A stretch of DNA of 64,000 nucleotides from Corynebacterium kroppenstedtii (GCF_016894245.1 NZ_CP069792.1:310001-374000), one strand, 5' to 3'. Positions 26,339-37,512 are shown, counted from the first letter of the stretch. Numbers and translations: made by a program. The notes: a model not told the origin generated them from the letters alone.

Positions 26339-28888
26339 CTATTCCACCACAGAATTCGCACCCGCTGCGTGAGCAAAGAGCTTAGGTAATGTGCTTGTCC
26401 AGGCCTCTCTTAATTCTGTCACGGGAAGCGTGATCTCATCCGCACGATCAGCGCTTACCTTAACCCTCACCTGGGCGGACGTTTCCTGTGAAGATCCACA
26501 TGCGAGTGATGTCACGGAACCTAACCGCACCACAGGAATGCCACAGCGTTTTGCAAGGGAAACTAGTTTATCGCCATCTCCACGGGCGCAAGCGACCACG
26601 ACTCGGTTGGCTGATTCCGAAAACAGCGCGACACAGGGATCCGCGTGGACGTTGGTGACATCCACGTCCATGCCCACGCCAGAAGTCATCGCCAATTCGG
26701 CCAAGGCCTGGGCGAGTCCTCCTTCGGAGAGGTCGTGCGCGGCAGTGACGACCCGCGGAGTATCGGGATCTGCTTGGTCGCAGAAGAAATCAGCCAACGC
26801 CGACGTCGCTGCCAAATCAACCTGCGGGGGAAGTCCCGACAAGGCATTGTGCTCAACCTGCTGCCAGATGGAACCACCCAGCTCATCATGGGTCTCACCC
26901 AGGAGATACAGCTCTTCGAACTGGTCATTGGATGACGTTAACGACTCATCGCCGGTACCCGATTCGCTCTCCAGGAAGGCTGAGCGTTCCGTCATCAAGC
27001 CCCCTAGGAGGTGGTTGATGTGGTGATCCACCGAGGTCACGACGCCCGCAACACCAACGAGTGGCGTCGGCAAGATCGCCTCCGAACCTGTCTGATTGTA
27101 GAACGACACGTTGCCGCCCGACACGGGAATACCCAGCTCACGAGCACCATCGGCGAGGCCATGCACAGCCTCACGGAACTGCCACATCACGGCGGGGTCC
27201 TCCGGTGAACCAAAGTTCAGGCAGTTAGTCACGGCCACGGGACGAGCGCCCGTCACAACAACATTGCGGTAGGCCTCCGCCAAGGCCAAGCGGGCCCCCA
27301 TGTTCGGGTCGAGCTTCGTGTACCGCCCCGACGCGTCCGCCGATACAGCGACACCGCGGCCTGTTGTTTCATCGATACGCAGGACTCCAGCGTCGGCGTT
27401 CTGAGCCTCCACTGTGTTACCCATGACGTACCGGTCGTACTGTTCGGTGATGAACGCGCGCGAACACAACGCGGGGGAAGCAATCATGCGCAGCCACGTG
27501 TCGCGCAATTCGTCGGCACCCTGAGGACGAGCAAACCCCTTCGCCTCTACACCCGGTTCTTGCAGCTCATCTTGCCAATCGGGGCGCTCATAGGGACGGT
27601 CGTACACGGGGCCCTGATGTGCAATCGTATGCGCCGGTGCATCCACCACAACCTGGCCATGATGACGAATAACCAGGTGATCACCATCCGTGACCTCACC
27701 GATTTCGGCGCAGCTCACATCCCAATGGGCACAGATCTCCCGGAAACGATCAACATTCTCCGGAGTCACGACGGCACACATACGTTCCTGGGACTCCGAT
27801 GAAAGGATCTCGGCCGCGGTCATGTGCTCCGCACGCAGCGGCACCGCGTCGAGGTTGACCTCCATGCCGCCATCCCCTGCAGCAGCCAGCTCAGAAGTGG
27901 CGCAGGATAATCCCGCACCACCCAAGTCCTGAATCCCCACGACAATCCCGGCGTGGTACAAATCCAAGCAACATTCGATGAGGACCTTTTCGGCAAAAGG
28001 ATCACCCACCTGAACTGACGGCAACTTCCGCTCGGCACCATCTTCAAAAGTGTCTGATGCTAAGACAGACACTCCACCAATGCCATCCAATCCCGTTCGG
28101 GAACCAAAGAGCATCACTTTGTTCCCCTTACCAGAGGCGAAGGCCAGTTTGAGATCGTCCACTTTCAGCGTCCCAATACACAGAGCGTTCACCAAGGGGT
28201 TTCCGGCATAGGACTCGTCGAACACGGTTTCACCACCAATATTCGGCAAGCCCAGGCAGTTACCATAACCGCCCACACCGTCAACCACGCCGGGAAGGAC
28301 GCGCTGGGTGTCCGCCGCATCGGCGGGACCGAAACGCAGCTGATCCATGACGGCAATCGGACGGGCACCCATGGCCATAATGTCGCGAACAATTCCGCCG
28401 ACGCCCGTGGCTGCACCCTGATGCGGCTCAACATATGAGGGGTGATTATGGGATTCCACGCGGAAGGTGACCGCGTTACCGTCGCCAATGTCAATCACAC
28501 CGGCGTTTTCGCCAATACCGGCCAGAATTTTCGACGACATTTCCTTTGTCATCGTTTCGCCAAAGTAACGAAGATGCACTTTGGAGGACTTATATGAACA
28601 GTGCTCCGACCACATGACGGAATACATTGCTAATTCCGCATCGGTGGGCCGCCGGCCTAAAATATCTTTAATTCGAGCGTATTCGTCGTCCTTTAAGCCC
28701 AACGACGCATAGGGCTGCGACGCATCTGGCTCTGCCAATGCGGCGGCAACCGTGTCATTGACCTGAGCAGCCGTAAAACTTTCGACCGCATTATCAGCCT
28801 CTGCGTCGGTGCGCGCACTTTCTGTGGACGTCGGCATCTGGTCATCCTCGGTAGTTATGTCAGTCTTATTCGTTTGGTTCACCATCAC
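26339..28888 (-). CDS. purL: Phosphoribosylformylglycinamidine synthase subunit PurL
   Basis: Large subunit of FGAM synthase, fourth purine step, working with PurQ and PurS. 849 residues; motifs [37 protein letters not shown] and [15 protein letters not shown] are diagnostic. Longer than the usual small-type PurL (about 740-760) because of a 60-residue acidic N-terminus and an acidic insert rich in Glu, Ser and Asp in the last third. The ATG begins on the base right after the purQ stop, so purS-purQ-purL is a tightly coupled operon. Confidence 0.97.
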   Translation of the reverse strand: MMVNQTNKTDITTEDDQMPTSTESARTDAEADNAVESFTAAQVNDTVAAALAEPDASQPYASLGLKDDEYARIKDILGRRPTDAELAMYSVMWSEHCSYKSSKVHLRYFGETMTKEMSSKILAGIGENAGVIDIGDGNAVTFRVESHNHPSYVEPHQGAATGVGGIVRDIMAMGARPIAVMDQLRFGPADAADTQRVLPGVVDGVGGYGNCLGLPNIGGETVFDESYAGNPLVNALCIGTLKVDDLKLAFASGKGNKVMLFGSRTGLDGIGGVSVLASDTFEDGAERKLPSVQVGDPFAEKVLIECCLDLYHAGIVVGIQDLGGAGLSCATSELAAAGDGGMEVNLDAVPLRAEHMTAAEILSSESQERMCAVVTPENVDRFREICAHWDVSCAEIGEVTDGDHLVIRHHGQVVVDAPAHTIAHQGPVYDRPYERPDWQDELQEPGVEAKGFARPQGADELRDTWLRMIASPALCSRAFITEQYDRYVMGNTVEAQNADAGVLRIDETTGRGVAVSADASGRYTKLDPNMGARLALAEAYRNVVVTGARPVAVTNCLNFGSPEDPAVMWQFREAVHGLADGARELGIPVSGGNVSFYNQTGSEAILPTPLVGVAGVVTSVDHHINHLLGGLMTERSAFLESESGTGDESLTSSNDQFEELYLLGETHDELGGSIWQQVEHNALSGLPPQVDLAATSALADFFCDQADPDTPRVVTAAHDLSEGGLAQALAELAMTSGVGMDVDVTNVHADPCVALFSESANRVVVACARGDGDKLVSLAKRCGIPVVRLGSVTSLACGSSQETSAQVRVKVSADRADEITLPVTELREAWTSTLPKLFAHAAGANSVVE

Positions 28889-29557
28889 TTACACTCCCAC
28901 CGAATCAAGAACCGAATGAATCAAACCTAACCCATCCGTTGAGGGGCCAGTCAGCAATTCCACCGCGTGCTCCGGGTGCGGCATGAGCCCCACAACGCGA
29001 CCGTCGGCACTGGAAACCCCGGCAATTGCATTCACCGAGCCATTAAAATTATCGGTGTACCGAAAGACGACGCGACCTTCATCTTCCAACTGCGAAATCG
29101 TGTCCGTGGGCGCTTGAAAGCGGCCCTCACCATGCTTTGCTGGCACCAGAATCTTCTGGCCTTGGGTGAACCCGGCAGTCCACGGAGTAAACGTGCGTTC
29201 CACCTGCAAATACGTGTCCACACAATGAAAATGCAGACCCTTATTCCTGGTTAACGCTCCTGGAAGAAGGCCTGCCTCTTGCAAAATTTGGAACCCGTTG
29301 CAAATACCTAGTACGGGGAGCCCCTGGTGGGCTCGACGCACGACCTCACCCATCACAGGCGCCAAGCTTGCCAAAGCGCCCGCTCGGAGATAGTCACCAT
29401 ACGAAAAACCGCCCGGCACGATAACAGCATCGACGCCTTTCAGATCAGCGTCGGCATGCCATAAACGGACCACCTCGGCGCCGCCCAAGCGGGCAGCGCG
29501 CGCAGCATCGCCGTCGTCAAGGGTGCCGGGAAATGTCACCACACCAATACGTGGCAT
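28889..29557 (-). CDS. purQ: Phosphoribosylformylglycinamidine synthase glutaminase PurQ
   Basis: Class I glutamine amidotransferase subunit of FGAM synthase, 222 residues. Nucleophile elbow [13 protein letters not shown] carries the catalytic Cys, and [10 protein letters not shown] holds the His and Glu of the triad. The ATG overlaps the purS stop as TAATG and the stop abuts purL, indicating translational coupling. Confidence 0.97.
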   Translation of the reverse strand: MPRIGVVTFPGTLDDGDAARAARLGGAEVVRLWHADADLKGVDAVIVPGGFSYGDYLRAGALASLAPVMGEVVRRAHQGLPVLGICNGFQILQEAGLLPGALTRNKGLHFHCVDTYLQVERTFTPWTAGFTQGQKILVPAKHGEGRFQAPTDTISQLEDEGRVVFRYTDNFNGSVNAIAGVSSADGRVVGLMPHPEHAVELLTGPSTDGLGLIHSVLDSVGV

Positions 29558-29850
29558 TAGTGAGCCCCCTCATTCGCGCTGGTTGAAGTGACGGGGGTGG
29601 CAGCTGAATCGTCGACACGCTCGGTAACAACGTCATAATCCTCAATGACGGTATTGGCCAATAGCGTCGATGCCAACCGGTCCAGCTCCTCATCCGATAC
29701 TGAACCGTCGACATCAAGTTCAAACCGCTTGCCTTGGCGGACGTCGCGAACCCCATTCACCCCGATTCGCCCCAACGCGCGCAGAACCGCTTGCCCCTGC
29801 GGATCCAAAATCTCAGTCTTCGGCATGACATTGACAACAACTCGAGCCAC
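29557..29850 (-). CDS. purS: Phosphoribosylformylglycinamidine synthase subunit PurS
   Basis: Small bridging subunit that joins PurQ and PurL. The core is [25 protein letters not shown], then [17 protein letters not shown], and [13 protein letters not shown]. 97 residues, with a Thr/Ala-rich tail beyond the usual 80. First gene of the operon; its ATG at 29850 lies 85 bp from the gpx stop. Confidence 0.95.
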   Translation of the reverse strand: MARVVVNVMPKTEILDPQGQAVLRALGRIGVNGVRDVRQGKRFELDVDGSVSDEELDRLASTLLANTVIEDYDVVTERVDDSAATPVTSTSANEGAH

Positions 29851-29934
29851 AGTGGCGCTCCCTATCCGGTCAGTTGACTACACCACCAACAACATTACCG
29901 AATAGTTGGAGAACTCAACCAATTGAAAAGCCAG

Positions 29935-30423
29935 CTAGAGAGGGAGGTTATCCTCAATCAGATCCAGTAGGTCATCATCTTCTGGGTCTACATCGCTGCG
30001 GAACCGGCCCAAGACCTCCCCCGAATCCGACAGAACAAATTTTTCAAAGTTCCACTTTACGTCGCCTGCTTCGCCATCTTTATCAGCGGTTTTCTTCAGC
30101 TCTGTGTATAACGGGTGCTCATTGTCACCATTCACGTCCGTCTTGCTCAGTAACGGGAATGTCACACCAAATTTCGACGACGCGAACTCCTTGATCTCCT
30201 CATTCGAGCCGGGCTCTTGCTCACCAAACTGGTTGCACGGAACGCCGATGACGAAAAAGCCCCGTGCCGCGTATTCCTCGAAAATGTGCTCCAGGGCCTC
30301 ATACTGTGGAGTGAAACCACATTCGCTAGCAACGTTCACAATTAAAAGAACATGGCCCTCCCACGAGCGCATCGTTGTTTCTTTACCGTCGATCGTCGTT
30401 ACTGGGATGTCATAAATACTCAT
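29935..30423 (-). CDS. gpx: Glutathione-peroxidase-family thiol peroxidase
   Basis: A 162-residue Gpx-fold protein. The peroxidatic residue is Cys35 in NVASECGFTPQYEAL, not selenocysteine; a second Cys lies in GVPCNQFGEQEPG and Trp in KWNFEKF completes the site. Bacterial Cys-type members usually take electrons from thioredoxin, or in this group perhaps mycothiol systems. The same gene stands between purQL and dctA in C. glutamicum. Confidence 0.92.
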   Translation of the reverse strand: MSIYDIPVTTIDGKETTMRSWEGHVLLIVNVASECGFTPQYEALEHIFEEYAARGFFVIGVPCNQFGEQEPGSNEEIKEFASSKFGVTFPLLSKTDVNGDNEHPLYTELKKTADKDGEAGDVKWNFEKFVLSDSGEVLGRFRSDVDPEDDDLLDLIEDNLPL

Positions 30424-30520
30424 ACCCCCAGAGTACGCGCGACTGGGGGCAAAATACGTGCATTACGCTTAAGTATTTGTGTGTATCTAAGCGGATTTAG
30501 CCGCGGGCACCTCAGAATAT

Positions 30521-31936
30521 TTAGGCGCGCTGATAGTCGTCAACATTCACCTGAGGCGTGGGCTGGAGTTTGTCGGCGGGGTTCTTCACGGAAGGATTAC
30601 GCAGGTTGACGTCCGACTCCATATCCTCCGGAGTCTCCACGTACGGAATCTCCCCGGACAACACGGCATTGACACGGTTTCTATCAACCGTATGGGTCCA
30701 GACGCCCACGACCAGCGTTGCCACAGAATTGCCGGCGAAGTTGGTCAAAGCCCTCGCCTCGGACATAAAGCGGTCAATACCAGCGATGATTCCAACCCCA
30801 TCCAACAGCTCAGCCCGGTGTGCCTGCAGTCCACCAGCCAATGTTGCTAATCCAGCACCCGAAACGCCGGCAGCACCCTTCGAGGCAATCATCATGAAAA
30901 CCAAAAGCCCAATTTGCTCACCCAAGTTAAGGGGTTTGTGCATAGCGTCGGAAATAAAAATCGACGCCATCGTGAGGTAAATTGCCGTGCCGTCCAAATT
31001 AAACGAATATTCGGTCGGAACAACGATGCCCACGGTTGATTTATCGACACCTACGTGCTCCATCTTGCGAATCAACGTGGGCAGCGCAGACTCTGACGAC
31101 GACGTCGCAAAAACGAGGAGGTACTCGCGGGCTAAATATTTCACTAACTTGAAGATATTGAAACGGGTGAAGGTATAGAGAACCAGACCCAAAACGCCGA
31201 AAATGAAAATGACGCAGGTCACATAGAAGCACAGCATCAACAAAACAAGTTGCTTCACTGCATCGAAACCGGTGGACCCCACAACCCAGGAAATAGCGCC
31301 GAATGCACCGACAGGGGCTGTCCACAGGACCATCATCAAAACTTTAAAAACAAGCTTTTGAATCTGAGCAATGGCCGATAATAAAGGCTCCCCAGCTCTT
31401 CCCATCGACTGGATAGCAAAGCCGCACAGGAGGGCAATGAACAAGGCCTGAAGAACAGAACCACTGGTCAGTGAAGAGAATAACGTGTCCGGAATAACGG
31501 ACATAACGAACCCACTCAGTCCATGAGCAGATTCTTTATTGTTATCGACGAACGACATCCCCGACCCAGCCTCTGGCATAGCCAAGCTCGATCCCGGTTT
31601 AACAATATTGCCGACGATGAGCCCTATGGCCAGGGCAAACGTTGACATGACGATGAAATATACCAACGAAATGGCGCCGGCTCGCCCCACCGAGGCTGCT
31701 GCTCGGACAGAACCGATCCCCAGCACAATTGTGCAGAAGATAACGGGCGCGATCATCATCTTGATCAACGCAACGAAGAGTTTTCCTAATAACTCGAATT
31801 TAACCGCCACGTCTGGAGCAACGAGGCCCAGAATGACGCCCGCAAGAACGGCAACAATGACAGAGATATAAAGCCAGTGGGACTTATCTTTTTTCTCTTT
31901 TTTGGGTTCGACGATCCGAACTGGAGAGGAGCTCAT
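30521..31936 (-). CDS. dctA: C4-dicarboxylate/amino acid:cation symporter DctA
   Basis: Membrane symporter of the DAACS family, 471 residues. Hallmarks: the serine-rich re-entrant loop ATSSSESALPTLIRKME, the GTAIYLTMASIFI helix after FNLDGTA, and SKGAAGVSGAGLATLA. Uptake of succinate, fumarate or malate is inferred from synteny with C. glutamicum dctA; glutamate transport is possible in the family. No Shine-Dalgarno sequence is seen, and the ATG sits in the palindrome GCTCATGAGC. Hydrophilic C-terminal tail of about 50 residues. Confidence 0.9.
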   Translation of the reverse strand: MSSSPVRIVEPKKEKKDKSHWLYISVIVAVLAGVILGLVAPDVAVKFELLGKLFVALIKMMIAPVIFCTIVLGIGSVRAAASVGRAGAISLVYFIVMSTFALAIGLIVGNIVKPGSSLAMPEAGSGMSFVDNNKESAHGLSGFVMSVIPDTLFSSLTSGSVLQALFIALLCGFAIQSMGRAGEPLLSAIAQIQKLVFKVLMMVLWTAPVGAFGAISWVVGSTGFDAVKQLVLLMLCFYVTCVIFIFGVLGLVLYTFTRFNIFKLVKYLAREYLLVFATSSSESALPTLIRKMEHVGVDKSTVGIVVPTEYSFNLDGTAIYLTMASIFISDAMHKPLNLGEQIGLLVFMMIASKGAAGVSGAGLATLAGGLQAHRAELLDGVGIIAGIDRFMSEARALTNFAGNSVATLVVGVWTHTVDRNRVNAVLSGEIPYVETPEDMESDVNLRNPSVKNPADKLQPTPQVNVDDYQRA

Positions 31937-31969
31937 GAGCTGAGATGGTACAGCGGGGCTACCCTGTGT

Positions 31970-31996
31970 GGGTAATCATTATCGAAAAGATTACCC
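31970..31996. promoter_or_regulatory. Perfect 8-bp inverted repeat upstream of dctA
   Basis: GGGTAATC (31970-31977) and GATTACCC (31989-31996) flank 11 bases, 34 bp before the dctA start and 24 bp after the cupin stop. Without a following T-run it looks more like an operator than an intrinsic terminator; either use is possible. Confidence 0.35.
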
Positions 31997-32020
31997 CCGA
32001 ACCAGAACACCCGGCTGCCA

Positions 32021-32458
32021 CTAAGTGAGGGATTGATACTCCTCGTCCGAGACGGGCTCCAACCACTCATTGCTGGTCTCCTCCCCAGGTATCGAGATAG
32101 CGATATGGGAAAACCAGCTATCCGCCTTAGCGCCATGCCAATGCTTCACATTCGGCGGAATCACCACCGTGGAACCCTCCGTCATACTAACGGCAGCCTT
32201 GCCCTCTTCCTGGTACCAGCCTTCTCCCGCGGTGCACATCAAGATCTGGCCACCACCGCTACGAGCGTGGTGGATATGCCAGTTATTCCTGCACCCCGGT
32301 TCAAAGGTTACATTGGCAATTCCCACGTGCGCCTCATCAAGCTGGGCAATAGGTTGCAAAAATGACTTCCCCACAAAATATTCGGCAAAAGTATCGTTGG
32401 ATTCGCCCGTGCCGAACTTATTGACTTTGTCGAATTCAACTTTATCGGTGATTTTCAT
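32021..32458 (-). CDS. Cupin-domain protein
   Basis: A 145-residue single-domain cupin. The metal-binding signatures are visible: GCRNNWHIHHARSGGGQILMCTAGEGWYQ (first motif, two His) and VVIPPNVKHWHGAKADS (second motif). It resembles the small cupins encoded with carboxymuconolactone-decarboxylase-like proteins. It starts two bases after the stop of the CMD gene, so both are one operon. Substrate unknown. Confidence 0.8.
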   Translation of the reverse strand: MKITDKVEFDKVNKFGTGESNDTFAEYFVGKSFLQPIAQLDEAHVGIANVTFEPGCRNNWHIHHARSGGGQILMCTAGEGWYQEEGKAAVSMTEGSTVVIPPNVKHWHGAKADSWFSHIAISIPGEETSNEWLEPVSDEEYQSLT

Positions 32459-32460
32459 GG

Positions 32461-33276
32461 TTAAGACTCCTTGTCATCGTTTTCTGCATCATCGTTTTTC
32501 GTCTGGCTATTAATCGCGGCTAAGGCATTAAGGCTCCGCGGGAAACCAATCCAAGGCACGCAGACCGCCAAGGCACCCAAGAGAATTGCGCGATCATTCC
32601 CCACTGCGAGGTTCCCCGAAACGTGAGCCCGGGCTTGAGGGTCACATCCACCTAAGGAAATGATGGCCACCCACGTCAATAATTCCCGGTCAGCAAGGCT
32701 TAGCGATTTCCGGGTGTAGGTGTCACCAAAACAATAGGCCGACAAAGCGTCTTGAATGAAACGCTCATCCTCAGGTGCATTGTCACGCATAGCGTCAATT
32801 CCGTCGCCAAACATTGCTTTTTGCGCGGCAATTCCCTTGTTCAAACGGTCGCCCTCGTTCACCGTCGATTGGATACCGACGGGAGCGTCGACGAGTTTGT
32901 CTAGCTCCCGTAGTCCGTGGCGGGCGCGACTGATCCCTACATAGGGCGCTATTTGGTGGAAAACCTCCTGCAGCTCTTCGGCATAGACACCTAAGCGAAG
33001 ACCTGCTCCCAATAATGCGGATAGTTCGTCGCCGCCACCCGTGGCCACGCATGCCACACTGACCAAGACTTTTCGATGGTCATCGAGCCCACTGGCCTCC
33101 CACATGTCGCCAAAAGCAAACCGGTCGGTGATCTGGCTAAATTCGTCGCCCACTCGCGCTGAAGATTCCAACGGCGAATAGTCGTGGTCAAAGGCTTCAC
33201 GAAAGACGTCGGGTATGGATCGATCAGTACGACGTCGATCTGACTGAGAGCTTGTATTTGGTTGTGAAGCTGACAT
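32461..33276 (-). CDS. Carboxymuconolactone decarboxylase (CMD) family protein
   Basis: 271 residues with two alpha-helical CMD/AhpD-like repeats. The first reads ALLGAGLRLGVYAEELQEVFHQIAPYVG; the second starts ... RELLTWVAIISLGGCDPQARAHVSGNLAVGN. The redox pair of AhpD (CxxC) is absent, so a decarboxylase-like or unknown role is more likely than peroxidase reduction. Co-transcribed with the cupin; divergent from a TetR-type regulator 139 bp away, which probably controls both. Confidence 0.82.
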   Translation of the reverse strand: MSASQPNTSSQSDRRRTDRSIPDVFREAFDHDYSPLESSARVGDEFSQITDRFAFGDMWEASGLDDHRKVLVSVACVATGGGDELSALLGAGLRLGVYAEELQEVFHQIAPYVGISRARHGLRELDKLVDAPVGIQSTVNEGDRLNKGIAAQKAMFGDGIDAMRDNAPEDERFIQDALSAYCFGDTYTRKSLSLADRELLTWVAIISLGGCDPQARAHVSGNLAVGNDRAILLGALAVCVPWIGFPRSLNALAAINSQTKNDDAENDDKES

Positions 33277-33415
33277 GGTGACCTCCTATCACGCGGTGGT
33301 AGTCAGCTTCACACAACGAACCATCATGCACAATGAACACAAAAGATGTATGTGTCGAATAATCAACACTCTATGCCGAAGTGGTGATTATGCACGTGGT
33401 GATGATGGAGGCCCG

Positions 33416-34036
33416 ATGACCAACGCTGCCGAACGTGACGATTCGCGTGACAGCTCCGTAGAACATGGCCAACCCCAGGCTCATGTCGATCGTCGTGTTG
33501 TCAAAACGCAAGCGGCTATACATCGTGCTTTAGAAGAGCTCGTCTGCGAAAAACCTCCGCATAGAATTACTGTCGCGGAAATTACGCGACGCGCAAATAT
33601 TCACAGAAAAACGTTTTACTTGCATTACAACTCGGTGGACGAACTCTTCCGCGAGGAATTGGAATCAATGAAGCAAGACTATGCAGAGACTATTGATTCA
33701 ATTCCACCAACAATGACTATTGCCGACATCAACCGCGTGTTTTTCGACTTCGCGGCACGGCAGGGACCCTTATTTGAACAGCTGGTGGTCTCTCCTGAGT
33801 ATCGGCACTATGCCGAACGTTTCTTTCATATGAATCTTGTTCATAATCGAGCACGGCATAATCCGTATGCTCATCTTTCCCGCGAACAGCAAAATACCAT
33901 CAATACTTTTCTGGTAGCCGGCACGCTGGATATGTACCGTCAGTGGATTTCGGATGGTAAAACGATGCCCCTCGATGAGCTGGTCACGCTCAGCACACAG
34001 TTGCTCAGCCATGGCGCAGCTCAGTTTCGAGCGTGA
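33416..34036 (+). CDS. TetR/AcrR-family transcriptional regulator
   Basis: 206 residues from the ATG at 33416, seven bases after a perfect GGAGG; a longer frame to 33275 would consume the divergent promoter. The helix-turn-helix is ITVAEITRRANIHRKTFYLHYNSVDELF at about residues 45-75, and the C-terminal ligand domain resembles the TetR_C_33/AcrR group. Its position, divergent from the CMD-cupin operon, suggests local control. Confidence 0.88.
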   Translation: MTNAAERDDSRDSSVEHGQPQAHVDRRVVKTQAAIHRALEELVCEKPPHRITVAEITRRANIHRKTFYLHYNSVDELFREELESMKQDYAETIDSIPPTMTIADINRVFFDFAARQGPLFEQLVVSPEYRHYAERFFHMNLVHNRARHNPYAHLSREQQNTINTFLVAGTLDMYRQWISDGKTMPLDELVTLSTQLLSHGAAQFRA

Positions 34037-34042
34037 CAGGGT

Positions 34043-36382
34043 TTATTCGGCAGCATCCTCGACGACGCCCACGCGGCGAATCATCCAGGCATATTCAAAC
34101 GCGGTTTGTTTCCACTGCTCATAGCGTCCAGACACCCCACCGTGACCCGCAATCATCTCGGTCTTCAGGCAAACATCAGCCTCCGGAATGGTCGCGCGAA
34201 TTTTAGCAACCCACTTAGCGGGTTCCACGTATAACACTCGAGTATCATTCAGACTGGTCAACGCGAGAATAGGCGGATAGGTGTTTTCTGCCGACACATT
34301 GTCATAAGGGGCATATGACGCCATGTAGTCGTACACCTCGGGATCATGAAGAGGGTCTCCCCATTCATCCCATTCAATCACGGTCAACGGAAGCTCCGGC
34401 ATGAGGATCGACGTCAGGGGATCTACGAACGGGACAACAGCTTCAATCCCGGCGAACCGATCTCCTGCCATATTGGCAACAGCACCCATTAGTAATCCAC
34501 CGGCCGATCCCCCAAGAGCGACCATGTGCTTATTGTCCGTCACGTTCCGGCTGGTCAAGTCATCCGCAACGTCGATGAAGTCATAGAATGTGTTCTTCTT
34601 CGCCAGCGTTTTGCCGTTGTCGTACCAGGATCGACCCATCTCTCCGCCACCCCGAACATGCGCAATAGCGAACACAATGCCTCTATCGAGCAAAGACAAA
34701 CGGGCGATAGAAAACGCGGGGTCCATCGACGCTTCATAGGATCCGTAGCCGTAAAGAATCGTCGGGTGTGGCCCGTCGGTGGGGGCAGCGTCGTCGTTCT
34801 GGGTGCTGGAGTGGTGAGCGCCGTCCTTCCCTTCGAGGTCTGTCTTCCCTTCAAGGTCCGCTCGATAAATCAACGAGACCGGGACTTTCGCACCGTCCCG
34901 CGCCGTCGTCCACATCCGGCGCGCTACATAATCAGACGGGTTATATCCGCCCTTTACTATCCGCTGCTTGCGTACCAAGCGTTCGCCTGTAGCCAGGTCG
35001 TAGTCAAAAACCAGGCCGGGAGTCACAAAGGACTCATACGCCATGCGGATATAGGGGGATTCCCACTCGGCATTTCCCCCCGTGCCGGCGCTGTACAGTT
35101 CCTCGTCAAAATCGATAGGCTCAAGATTCCCGACAGTACCGTCGGCAAAAGAAAAGAGCCCCAACTTGTTAATGGCGTTCTCGCGGTAGCCCACAACCAT
35201 GTGCTCCGCGAATACATCCATCCCCTCGATTCGACGGCCTTCCTGGTGAGGGATTACGACGTCCAGGTCATCCAGACTGGTCAGTGGCGAAGCACTGGCC
35301 ATACCGAGTTCAAAGTCTGGGCCATGCGCGTTATGCAGCACTATCCAACGGTCTGCCCCACCGATAACGGCGTGATCAACGTCATATTGCACCCCTGTGT
35401 TTCGCGGCAAGATACATTGCAACTCACTCGTCACACGCTGAGGGTCAACCGTCATGGACTCCCCATCACCGGTAGCCCCCAAGTCGAGGAACCACACTTC
35501 TGAGGTGATTTTGGATCCGACTTCGACAAAAAGATACTTCTCCGAGCGAGTTGTTCCACACCCAACCCAGAAGCGCTCGTCATCCTCGCGGAAGATACAC
35601 ACGTCCTGGTCCGTAGAGGTGCCAACGCGGTGACGCCAGACCTCGTGCGGACGCCAGGAGTCGTCGACACGCTCATAAAATAACCATTCCGATCCGACCC
35701 AGGTGGCACCATAACCGATGCCATCAATAGCGTCGTCGAGAAGCTCACCTGTCCGGAGATCCTTAATACGCAGGTCAAACCGCTCATCACCCGTCGTGTC
35801 CGTGGAATAAGCCAGGAAATTTCCGTCCACTGAAACACTCGATGCACCGAGCGAAAAGAATTCCGCACCCTCGGCCAAGACATTTGAATCAAGAATGATC
35901 TGTTCATTGTCGGGCGCTGACTCGGCATCAATTGCCGGTGGAGTCCAATCCTTTGTTTTGTCCCCCGTCGCGGATGCTGGAACACGACAGGATATCCCGT
36001 AGCTCTTCCCCTCAAGGCTACGGCCGTAATACCACCAATCCCCCGAACGAACAGGAACGGATAAATCCGTCTCCTGCGTCCTACTTTTAATCTCGTGGAA
36101 AATAGAGTCCTGTAGAGGAGCTAAATCACGAGTTCGGGCTTCCGTGTACTCGTTTTCGGCCCGAAGATACGCCAAAGTCTCAGGGCTTTCCTTATCCCTC
36201 AACCATTCGTAGTTATCGACGACATCATGCCCGTGATGCGAGCGCTTAGTCGGATGGATATGCGCCGTCGGAGGGATCGGCACACCCGAGGGCCCGTACT
36301 GGAGGGAACCCCCGTCAGGCTCCGCGGAGGCTACGTTGCGTGGTGGATGAGTGGTGTTATGAGCATCATCAACGTGAGACAT
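34043..36382 (-). CDS. ptrB: Oligopeptidase B (prolyl oligopeptidase family S9A)
   Basis: Cytoplasmic serine peptidase that cleaves short peptides after Arg or Lys. 779 residues from the ATG at 36382 (MSHVDDAHNTT), eight bases after AGGG; a longer frame starts at 36469. N-terminal beta-propeller (DNYEWLRDKESPETLAYLRAEN), then the hydrolase domain with LYGYGSYEASMDP, HVRGGGEMGRSWYD, nucleophile GGSAGGLLMGA and the late catalytic His in MIAGHGGVSGRY. Ends six bases after the TetR gene, convergent. Confidence 0.95.
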   Translation of the reverse strand: MSHVDDAHNTTHPPRNVASAEPDGGSLQYGPSGVPIPPTAHIHPTKRSHHGHDVVDNYEWLRDKESPETLAYLRAENEYTEARTRDLAPLQDSIFHEIKSRTQETDLSVPVRSGDWWYYGRSLEGKSYGISCRVPASATGDKTKDWTPPAIDAESAPDNEQIILDSNVLAEGAEFFSLGASSVSVDGNFLAYSTDTTGDERFDLRIKDLRTGELLDDAIDGIGYGATWVGSEWLFYERVDDSWRPHEVWRHRVGTSTDQDVCIFREDDERFWVGCGTTRSEKYLFVEVGSKITSEVWFLDLGATGDGESMTVDPQRVTSELQCILPRNTGVQYDVDHAVIGGADRWIVLHNAHGPDFELGMASASPLTSLDDLDVVIPHQEGRRIEGMDVFAEHMVVGYRENAINKLGLFSFADGTVGNLEPIDFDEELYSAGTGGNAEWESPYIRMAYESFVTPGLVFDYDLATGERLVRKQRIVKGGYNPSDYVARRMWTTARDGAKVPVSLIYRADLEGKTDLEGKDGAHHSSTQNDDAAPTDGPHPTILYGYGSYEASMDPAFSIARLSLLDRGIVFAIAHVRGGGEMGRSWYDNGKTLAKKNTFYDFIDVADDLTSRNVTDNKHMVALGGSAGGLLMGAVANMAGDRFAGIEAVVPFVDPLTSILMPELPLTVIEWDEWGDPLHDPEVYDYMASYAPYDNVSAENTYPPILALTSLNDTRVLYVEPAKWVAKIRATIPEADVCLKTEMIAGHGGVSGRYEQWKQTAFEYAWMIRRVGVVEDAAE

Positions 36383-36487
36383 AGCCACCACCCTACTGTT
36401 CACCCCGGACACGATCATGCGACGGCGTCGAAAAGTAGGAATGAGCTGGGCGTATAGCGTGCCCGACAAGTTTTAAGGTGACGAGTC

Positions 36488-37381
36488 TTAGGCTGACGGA
36501 CCAATCCAGTCAGCGAACTTCAATCCCGATACGCGTTCGTAGGCCTCCACGTACTTGTCGCGGGTGGCCTCCACGATCGACCCCGGTAGCGCTGGTGGTT
36601 GTACTCCGGATTCACGTGACCATCCCGACTTCGGACCGATCAACCAGTTACGCAAATACTGCTTATCAAAACTGGGTTGACGGTGGCCCTCGCGGTACCC
36701 TTCCTTGGGCCAATACCGCGACGAATCGGGGGTGAGCACTTCATCCGCCAATTTCACGTTTCCGTCAGCATCCACGCCGAACTCGAATTTGGTATCGGCC
36801 AGGATCAGGCCACCTTCGTCGGCAATAGAAGCGGCTTGGGAATAGAGCGACAATGCTGCGTCACGGATAGTTTCCGCGCGACGCTCCCCCAAATGCTCGA
36901 GAACGTAGTCGTAATCAACATTTTCGTCGTGGCTGCCGAACTCCGCCTTTGTCGCGGGAGTGAAAATGGGTTTCGGCAGCTTCGAGCCCTCAACTAGGCC
37001 CTCGGGAAGCTCAATGCCACATACCCGGCCGGTTTCGTTGTATTCCTTCAAGCCAGAACCAGTCAGATATCCCCGGGCGACGCACTCGAACGGAATCATC
37101 TTTAGCTTTTCGCACACTAATGCACGGCCCAACGCTTCCTCTGGAATCCGCTCATCATCAACAGGGCCAACCAAATGATTCGGCATATCGAGCTGCTCAA
37201 AAAAGAACGTGCTCATTGCCGTAAGGATTCTGCCCTTATCCGGTATTTGGGTATCCAGAATATAGTCGAACGCAGAAACACGATCCGACGCCACCATCAA
37301 CAAAGTGTCGTCGTCAATTTCATAATTTTCGCGAACCTTTCCCGCGGAAAGGTGCTCATATGAAGAGAGTTCAGGGCGCAT
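36488..37381 (-). CDS. purC: SAICAR synthetase PurC
   Basis: Joins CAIR and aspartate in purine synthesis. The ATG at 37381 ([19 protein letters not shown]) gives 297 residues, the length and start of the mycobacterial enzyme; the open frame reaches 37471. Motifs: [17 protein letters not shown]-type [33 protein letters not shown] and [13 protein letters not shown]. Confidence 0.97.
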   Translation of the reverse strand: MRPELSSYEHLSAGKVRENYEIDDDTLLMVASDRVSAFDYILDTQIPDKGRILTAMSTFFFEQLDMPNHLVGPVDDERIPEEALGRALVCEKLKMIPFECVARGYLTGSGLKEYNETGRVCGIELPEGLVEGSKLPKPIFTPATKAEFGSHDENVDYDYVLEHLGERRAETIRDAALSLYSQAASIADEGGLILADTKFEFGVDADGNVKLADEVLTPDSSRYWPKEGYREGHRQPSFDKQYLRNWLIGPKSGWSRESGVQPPALPGSIVEATRDKYVEAYERVSGLKFADWIGPSA

Positions 37382-37512
37382 GGCCCGGTATGTTACTCCC
37401 CTGAACCCGAAAACCCGATTCATATCCCCACAATGGAGATTTACCGCGCTGTGCAGCGACAATCCCCCCACCGATTAGCCCCTCACCGATTAGTCCCTTC
37501 ACCGGTTAATTG

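Noticed and set aside
33275..33415. Extension of the TetR regulator into the CMD start
   Set aside because: A perfect GGAGG precedes ATG 33416, and the longer form would occupy the divergent promoter.
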